Source: JASBZA01 sp964345295 (GTDB lineage Bacteria > Bacillota > Clostridia > Saccharofermentanales > Fastidiosipilaceae). From it: a stretch of 18,471 nt of DNA. A model generated the notes under the pieces. That model did not search any database. It was not told the origin of the DNA and saw only the letters and a program-made list of their open reading frames with translations. Below are positions 14,995-18,471 of this stretch, one piece after another (position 1 is the first letter of the stretch; each line of letters opens with the position of its first letter). The stretch is taken from assembly GCA_964345295.1 (NCBI GenBank), contig CAYFQG010000025.1, forward strand, positions 1 to 18,471, in the 5' to 3' direction. The position numbers and the translations under genes were made by a program.

Positions 14995-15000
14995 ATTATA
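14995..15000 (-). promoter_or_regulatory. clpP -10 box
   Basis: Perfect TATAAT on the minus strand, 74 bp upstream of the clpP ATG and immediately upstream of the CtsR operator. The sequence 16-18 bp further upstream (GGCATG, CGGCAT or ACGGCA) does not resemble TTGACA, so the promoter may be intrinsically weak or need another factor. Confidence 0.6.
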
Positions 15001-15061
15001 CTATGCTTTGGCCCTTCATGCCGTTCACTTGGGGAAAATTCATATTTTATTAATCTTGAAG

Positions 15062-15103
15062 TAAAAATCTCCCTACCCTACACACTGAAGGATAAGGAGA
15101 TTT
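15062..15103 (-). terminator. tig intrinsic terminator
   Basis: A 15-bp stem (15089-15103 with 15065-15079, two G-U pairs as RNA) with a 9-nt loop and a short T-run (TTTTT, then AC), about 43 bp after the tig stop. It would separate tig from the clpP promoter. Confidence 0.85.
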
Positions 15104-15145
15104 CTAAACTTACACAGCAAAATCCCGAAAACAAACCATCCGGAA

Positions 15146-16504
15146 TTATTCTTCGCTTTCTCCGCCCTCTACTTCTTCGGTCTCGGCTTCGTCTGCCGTT
15201 TCTTCTTCCGTAGGCTCGGGCTCATCCACTGCAACGGCATGGTCGGTTAAGAAGTGGATGGTCTTCTCGTTTTTAGCATTCTCGAAGAAAATGGAGTTAC
15301 CGCCAATCTGACGTTCAACTTCTTCTTCCGATAGGCCGGTCTGCTCGGCCAAAGTCTTAATCTCGGCCTGCTTCTCTTCGTCGGTCAGTGCGATATTTTC
15401 CTTCTCGGCAATTGCAGCTAAGACCAGCTGGACGCGGATATTACGCTCAGCGGGCTCGTGCAGGGTCATACGGTATTGGTCCATGTTTTGGCCCAAGAAG
15501 CCTAAATATTGCTCTAATTCGATACCCTGGCTTCTCATCTGCTGTTGCTGATAGCGCAGAATCTGATCCATCTCGTTGTGAATCATAGAATGAGGAATAT
15601 CAAACTTAGCGTTGTCTAAAACCTTCTCTAACACATTGTTTTCGAAAGTGGATTGCGCTCTATTCTCAGCAGCTTCTTCCAGTTCTTTACGGACAGAATC
15701 TTTATACTCTGCGAAGGTATCAAATTCGGAAACGTCCATGGCGAAGTCATCGTCCAGGGCGGGCAATTCCTTCTTCTTCAAGCTGTTTAAGGTAACCTTG
15801 AAAACGGCTTCCTTACCGGCCAAATCATCAGCGTGGTATTCCTCGGGGAAGGTCACGTTTACATCAAAGCTATCGCCGACATTCTTACCGATAATTTGGT
15901 CTTCAAAACCGGGAATGAAAGAACCGGAGCCTAAAACCAAGTCATGGCCTTCAGCCTTTCCACCTTCAAATTCTTCACCGTCCACATAGCCGGTGTAATC
16001 GATGTTAGCGGTATCGTCTTCTTCGGCAGCTCTGTCTTCTACCGGCACCATGCGGGAGTTACGCTCCTGAATACGGCCGAGTTCAGCATCGACATCTTCA
16101 TCGGTCACTTCAGCGGAAGGCTTAACAGCCTCTATGCCTTTGTACTCACCAAGTTCGGGAACCGGCTCGGTATCAACGGTTAAGTTACATTTAAGACCCT
16201 TGTCCATGCCGATTTCAACAATATCGAACTCAGGCTGAGACACCGGCTTAGCATCGTATTCTTCTACCGCTTGTTCATAAACCGGAGCAATAATATGGTC
16301 GATTGCAGTGTCATATAAAACGCCTTCACCATAGTACGAGAGGGCAATTGCCATAGGGGCCTTACCCTTACGGAAGCCGGGTACGTTAAATTGCTTGGCT
16401 CTCCGCTTATAGGCCCAATTCATGGCCTCCTTAAATTCATCGGCCGTAAATTCAAATGAAAATACGCCTACATTGTTCTCCTGTTGCTCAAAGCTCTTCT
16501 TCAC
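15146..16504 (-). CDS. tig: trigger factor (ribosome-associated chaperone, peptidyl-prolyl isomerase)
   Basis: First chaperone to meet nascent chains at the ribosome exit tunnel. The 452 residues contain the N-terminal ribosome-binding loop GFRKGKAP (43-50), an FKBP-type isomerase domain (about 160-245; DYTGYVDGEEFEGGKAEGHD, then FIPGFEDQIIG), and a long helical C-terminal chaperone domain ending in an acidic tail of about 30 residues rich in Glu. The start is GTG at 16504 with GGGAGG six bases upstream. It precedes clpP-clpX, as in many Clostridia, but has its own terminator. Confidence 0.96.
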   Translation of the reverse strand: MKKSFEQQENNVGVFSFEFTADEFKEAMNWAYKRRAKQFNVPGFRKGKAPMAIALSYYGEGVLYDTAIDHIIAPVYEQAVEEYDAKPVSQPEFDIVEIGMDKGLKCNLTVDTEPVPELGEYKGIEAVKPSAEVTDEDVDAELGRIQERNSRMVPVEDRAAEEDDTANIDYTGYVDGEEFEGGKAEGHDLVLGSGSFIPGFEDQIIGKNVGDSFDVNVTFPEEYHADDLAGKEAVFKVTLNSLKKKELPALDDDFAMDVSEFDTFAEYKDSVRKELEEAAENRAQSTFENNVLEKVLDNAKFDIPHSMIHNEMDQILRYQQQQMRSQGIELEQYLGFLGQNMDQYRMTLHEPAERNIRVQLVLAAIAEKENIALTDEEKQAEIKTLAEQTGLSEEEVERQIGGNSIFFENAKNEKTIHFLTDHAVAVDEPEPTEEETADEAETEEVEGGESEE

Positions 16505-16551
16505 AGTTTGCCTCCCTTTATGATTAAGCAGAATTATCTAAAATAACTTCA

Positions 16552-16602
16552 TTTTAGGCCTTACATTTTACCAACTTTTCGGTCCTATGCAAGTTTTAGG
16601 CC
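16552..16602. repeat. paired TTTTAGGCC direct repeats upstream of tig
   Basis: TTTTAGGCC occurs at 16552-16560 and 16594-16602, 42 bp apart (about four helical turns), flanking a candidate tig promoter. They could be protein-binding sites or chance. Confidence 0.35.
16565..16592 (-). promoter_or_regulatory. candidate tig promoter
   Basis: On the minus strand TTGCAT (16592-16587), a 16-bp spacer and TAAAAT (16570-16565, 5/6 match). It is about 60 bp upstream of the tig GTG. The -35 is weak. Confidence 0.4.
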
Positions 16603-16663
16603 GCCAATGACGGCAAGCTTAAAGTTTTATTAATAAACAAGATGAGATAAGGTGCTTTTTAAC

Positions 16664-16695
16664 AAAAGAAAGCCCCTCAGTAAAAAGGGGTTTTC
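16664..16695 (-). terminator. terminator of the tRNA-Ser/tRNA-Ala transcript
   Basis: On the minus strand GAAAACCCCT and AGGGGCTTTC pair (one A-C mismatch) across an 8-nt loop, followed by TTTT. It begins about 11 bp after the CCA end of tRNA-Ala. Confidence 0.75.
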
Positions 16696-16705
16696 CGAAA
16701 AAGAC

Positions 16706-16782
16706 TGGTGGACCTGAAGGGGCTCGAACCCTCGACCTCTGCGATGCGAACGCAGCGCTCTCCCAGACTGAGCTACAAGCCC
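16706..16782 (-). tRNA. tRNA-Ala (anticodon CGC)
   Basis: 77-nt cloverleaf with encoded CCA. Acceptor GGGCTTG/CAGGTCC contains the G3-U70 pair that is the alanine identity element; D arm GCTC/GAGC; anticodon stem CTGCG/CGCAG with loop TTCGCAT, giving anticodon CGC, which reads GCG; T-loop TTCGAGC. It is transcribed after tRNA-Ser with a 9-bp gap. Confidence 0.96.
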
Positions 16783-16791
16783 AAGTAAAAA

Positions 16792-16882
16792 TGGCGGAGA
16801 GTGTGGGATTTGAACCCACGGGAGGCGCAAACCTCCGCCGGTTTTCAAGACCGGTGCCATCAGCCAGCTCGACCAACTCTCC
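16792..16882 (-). tRNA. tRNA-Ser (anticodon UGA)
   Basis: 91-nt class II tRNA with encoded CCA. Acceptor GGAGAGT/ACTCTCC, discriminator G, anticodon stem CCGGT/ACCGG with loop CTTGAAA (anticodon TGA, reads UCA and other UCN), and a long variable arm (GGAGG/CCTCC) as expected for serine. It is first in the two-tRNA transcript. Confidence 0.97.
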
Positions 16883-16914
16883 GTAAACACGCCATAATTT
16901 CAACGGCTTCTAGA

Positions 16915-16943
16915 ATGATATAAAAGGGCTGAGCTTTTGTCAA
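16915..16943 (-). promoter_or_regulatory. promoter of tRNA-Ser/tRNA-Ala
   Basis: Perfect TTGACA (16943-16938), 17-bp spacer, TATCAT (16920-16915, 5/6). Start point expected about 25 bp before tRNA-Ser. Confidence 0.82.
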
Positions 16944-16952
16944 AAGAAATCT

Positions 16953-16980
16953 TTGACAAGATGAATTCTTATGATACAAT
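16953..16980 (+). promoter_or_regulatory. promoter of tRNA-Arg
   Basis: Perfect TTGACA (16953-16958), 16-bp spacer, TACAAT (16975-16980) preceded by TGA, so also an extended -10. It is 23 bp upstream of the tRNA. Its -35 box lies 9 bp from the -35 of the divergent tRNA-Ser promoter. Confidence 0.85.
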
Positions 16981-17003
16981 GCTTAGTGCTTTTCAAGAGA
17001 CAT

Positions 17004-17080
<77 letters not shown>

Positions 17081-17083
17081 GAA

Positions 17084-17099
17084 TGTTGCTTAAGCAACA
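17084..17099. repeat. 16-bp perfect palindrome next to tRNA-Arg
   Basis: TGTTGCTTAAGCAACA, three bases after the tRNA CCA end and before the terminator. It could be a recombination core, an RNA processing hairpin or part of the tRNA trailer. Confidence 0.6.
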
Positions 17100-17105
17100 A
17101 TGAAT

Positions 17106-17147
17106 ACCCCGAAAACCAAGCATAGCAAGGGTTTCGGGGTTTTTTTA
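17106..17147 (+). terminator. tRNA-Arg terminator
   Basis: ACCCCGAAA (17106-17114) pairs with TTTCGGGGT (17132-17140), with two further C-G pairs inside after a mismatch, then a run of seven T. A strong intrinsic terminator on the plus strand. Confidence 0.9.
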
Positions 17148-17181
17148 TTTGCTTTTGCATAAAGCGTCTTTTGCTTAAAAA

Positions 17182-17205
17182 CAACACATAAAACAACACA
17201 TAAAA
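17182..17205. repeat. 12-bp tandem duplication at the edge of the phage remnant
   Basis: Two perfect adjacent copies of CAACACATAAAA. They lie just past the point where recognisable terminase homology stops, between the tRNA-Arg terminator and the phage remnant. Confidence 0.75.
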
Positions 17206-17211
17206 ATCTCT

Positions 17212-17918
17212 ACCTATCTCGTCTGCCACAGAAGGCTCGGTAAAGACTTTCCCTAGCGAAGGATTCGATTGTTCATCTACGGACCACTCTGCCCAACCGG
17301 TGTTTTTTGTTTCTCCAGCCAGTGCAGTGTTTCTTAGGTTAAAAAACACCGTACCGGAAGAAATCGGCGTAGGCGGCGTTCCGCAGAAGATGGTCTGTGG
17401 GTTCTTACTATCGGTTACCACATACTTTAGTACGGACTCCTGGTCCTCGGTGTACTCCTGAGCTTCGTCTATTACCAGCAGGTCAAAGCCTTCGCCAAGA
17501 CCGCCTTTAGACGAGCTTGTCCTAAAGTCTACACGTCCTCCTGTGTCCTCTAATTCGACGTATTCTCGGCCTATCACTGGTATGGATTTGTATTCACATA
17601 GGCCCAGAAACCTCTTCCAGGCTGCGTGGCTCGTGGTTGTTCGGTACGCGGTATACAAGACCCTCTCGCCAACAGATAAGGCCCATAGCTCTCGACAATT
17701 TCATTCTTACCATTTCGTCTGGGAAGAGAGTATCCGAATTTCATATGTATCCCTAGGCCATCTTTGTTAAGTCCCATGATGGCCTTCATCATAGTCTTTT
17801 GCCACTCTTGAGCTTTCCTTCCAGACTGCTCATATAAAGTAATAGCCTCTTGGTAGAGGCTATTTTTAGAGGGCAATAGGACTGACTTTGTAGGGACTTG
17901 ATTGCCTAGCTTAGTCAT
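17212..17918 (-). pseudogene. phage terminase large subunit, frameshifted and truncated
   Basis: Remnant of a phage DNA-packaging ATPase/nuclease. The first frame starts at ATG 17918, directly after the upstream stop, and covers about 75 residues, with the ATPase loop SLPRRNGKNEIV. Near 17692-17693 the frame shifts: the family-like continuation ELWALSVGERVLYTAYRTTT runs in another frame from about 17691, with Walker B LLVIDEAQE and FCGTPPTP. A few bases seem lost at the junction. A shorter gap is suspected between EQSN and PSLGKV, where about ten residues usual in relatives are missing. Homology fades at about 17212, before the nuclease domain, so the C-terminal half is gone. The open frame that continues below 17212 only reads antisense through the tRNA-Arg. 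Not expected to be functional. Confidence 0.87.
17841..17867 (+). terminator. terminator-like hairpin inside the terminase remnant
   Basis: AATAGCCTCT and AGAGGCTATT form a perfect 10-bp stem with tetraloop TGGT, followed by TTT on the plus strand, that is, antisense to the terminase. It may be a terminator against plus-strand transcription or a coincidence in coding sequence. Confidence 0.45.
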
Positions 17919-18471
17919 TCAAACCCCTTTCAGATTGTTATGGCTAGTTATTTCATATATTGACTTAATATCGCTCTCGTAAAATTCTAAATGTCTAGCT
18001 TGTTTTTCTCTATTAATAGAATCTTTTAATGAACCTTCTTTAAAGCCTTGTTCAATATAATTTTTTGCAGATATCTTAGCTTTTTCAGTAGCATTTTCTA
18101 AATCTTTTTCTTTCTGTATTCTTTCATCTCGTTTGATTGAGATATTTGAAGATTTTTTAGTCCATATATTTTGTTTTTGCTTTCCCTTAGAAGGGATAAA
18201 ATTGCATTCACACCTGCAATGTTGATGCCTTCTGTAAACATCTCTAGGTACATCAGGATATTCATATACACCAGCAACTTGTTTACACCAATCACAACAA
18301 TTCCCAACTTCTTTTCTAATAATTCTGGGCCTAAGCCCAGCTCTGTATTGGAATTTTGAATTATCACTTACCGCTTTATCTACTACGCTTTCAGTAAAAT
18401 TTATAATAGGCTCTTCTAGAATCCAGCTTATTTTCTCAAATGTTTCTTCTTCCGAAAGCCTATTAATAATC
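17919..18471 (-). CDS. phage minor head protein-like, 5'-incomplete
   Basis: An open frame enters from the right edge and runs 183 residues to TGA (17921-17919), whose last base abuts the terminase ATG. About residues 45-90 read AGLRPRIIRKEVGNCCDWC, then an aromatic and proline-rich stretch, then VYRRHQHCRCECNF. This C-x2-C ... H-x-H-C-x-C pattern (Cys58/59/62, His82/84, Cys85/87/89) is typical of phage minor head/head-morphogenesis proteins (Mu F or SPP1 gp7-like) and probably binds zinc. The C-terminal half is lysine- and glutamate-rich and probably helical. The DNA is much more AT-rich than the host genes and uses AGA and ATA codons freely, a sign of transfer. Function is inferred from the motif only; no start codon is in the window. 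Confidence 0.72.
   Translation of the reverse strand, partial: IINRLSEEETFEKISWILEEPIINFTESVVDKAVSDNSKFQYRAGLRPRIIRKEVGNCCDWCKQVAGVYEYPDVPRDVYRRHQHCRCECNFIPSKGKQKQNIWTKKSSNISIKRDERIQKEKDLENATEKAKISAKNYIEQGFKEGSLKDSINREKQARHLEFYESDIKSIYEITSHNNLKGV

Larger units (their letters stand above)
14921..15105 (-). repeat. 12-bp inverted repeat linking the clpP RBS and the tig terminator
   Basis: AGAAATCTCCTT at 14921-14932 (plus strand) is the reverse complement of AAGGAGATTTCT at 15094-15105. The first copy contains the clpP ribosome binding site on the minus strand; the second is the 5' arm of the tig terminator. In a read-through tig-clpP RNA the two would be perfectly complementary over 12 nt. 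Confidence 0.7.

Noticed and set aside
16619..16903. Two minus-strand frames of 86-94 codons across the Ala and Ser tRNA genes
   Set aside because: They read straight through two well-formed tRNAs; no ribosome binding site or family resemblance.
18098..18367. 89-codon minus-strand frame in the AT-rich right end
   Set aside because: It overlaps the longer open frame with the phage-head motif in another register, shows no recognisable motif and is best seen as its shadow.

Overview
The window is chromosomal DNA of a low-to-moderate-GC Gram-positive anaerobe-type bacterium (Bacillota, most likely class Clostridia). This rests on the block rpmH-rnpA-yidD-yidC-jag-mnmE-mnmG-rsmG, a veg-ispE pair, a tig-clpP-clpX cluster with a CtsR-type operator, strong AGGAGG ribosome binding sites and CCA-encoding tRNAs. 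The genus cannot be fixed from sequence alone. Almost everything is transcribed from the minus strand (right to left).

Layout, left to right. 1-112: a candidate outward promoter beyond gyrA. 113-9755: gyrA, rsmG, mnmG, mnmE, jag (khpB), yidC, yidD, rnpA and rpmH, read rpmH to gyrA. This is the classic origin-flanking ribosome/RNA-processing/membrane-insertion block, but rpmH is not divergent from dnaA. Instead ispE and veg lie directly upstream, and gyrA sits at the far end behind rsmG. Intrinsic signals divide the block: a consensus promoter before rpmH that overlaps the ispE stop codon, an attenuator hairpin between rpmH and rnpA, a terminator between jag and mnmE, and an extended -10 promoter before gyrA. 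9789-11108: ispE and veg. 11178-12604: an AraC-family regulator divergent from a ydbC/PC4-like ssDNA-binding protein gene. 12570-14920: a DUF2752 membrane protein, clpX and clpP. 15146-16504: trigger factor. 16706-17080: tRNA-Ala(CGC) and tRNA-Ser(UGA) on minus, and tRNA-Arg(ACG) on plus, driven by back-to-back consensus promoters. 17081-18471: degraded prophage or mobile-element DNA downstream of the tRNA-Arg 3' end. It holds a frameshifted, truncated terminase large-subunit pseudogene and an AT-rich, 5'-incomplete phage minor-head-like gene.

Functional themes: protein biogenesis and quality control (trigger factor, ClpXP, YidC/YidD, L34), tRNA/rRNA maturation (RnpA, MnmE/MnmG, RsmG, KhpB), DNA topology (GyrA) and isoprenoid synthesis (IspE). 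The clp promoter carries a perfect match to the CtsR heptad repeat, so ClpP/ClpX are probably heat- and stress-derepressed. I found no CRISPR array, no complete transposase or integrase, and no clear new multi-gene defence system. The most distinctive points are regulatory: terminator arms complementary to the next gene's ribosome binding site (tig/clpP and jag/mnmE), promoter -10 boxes fused to upstream stop codons, and the decayed tRNA-adjacent prophage.
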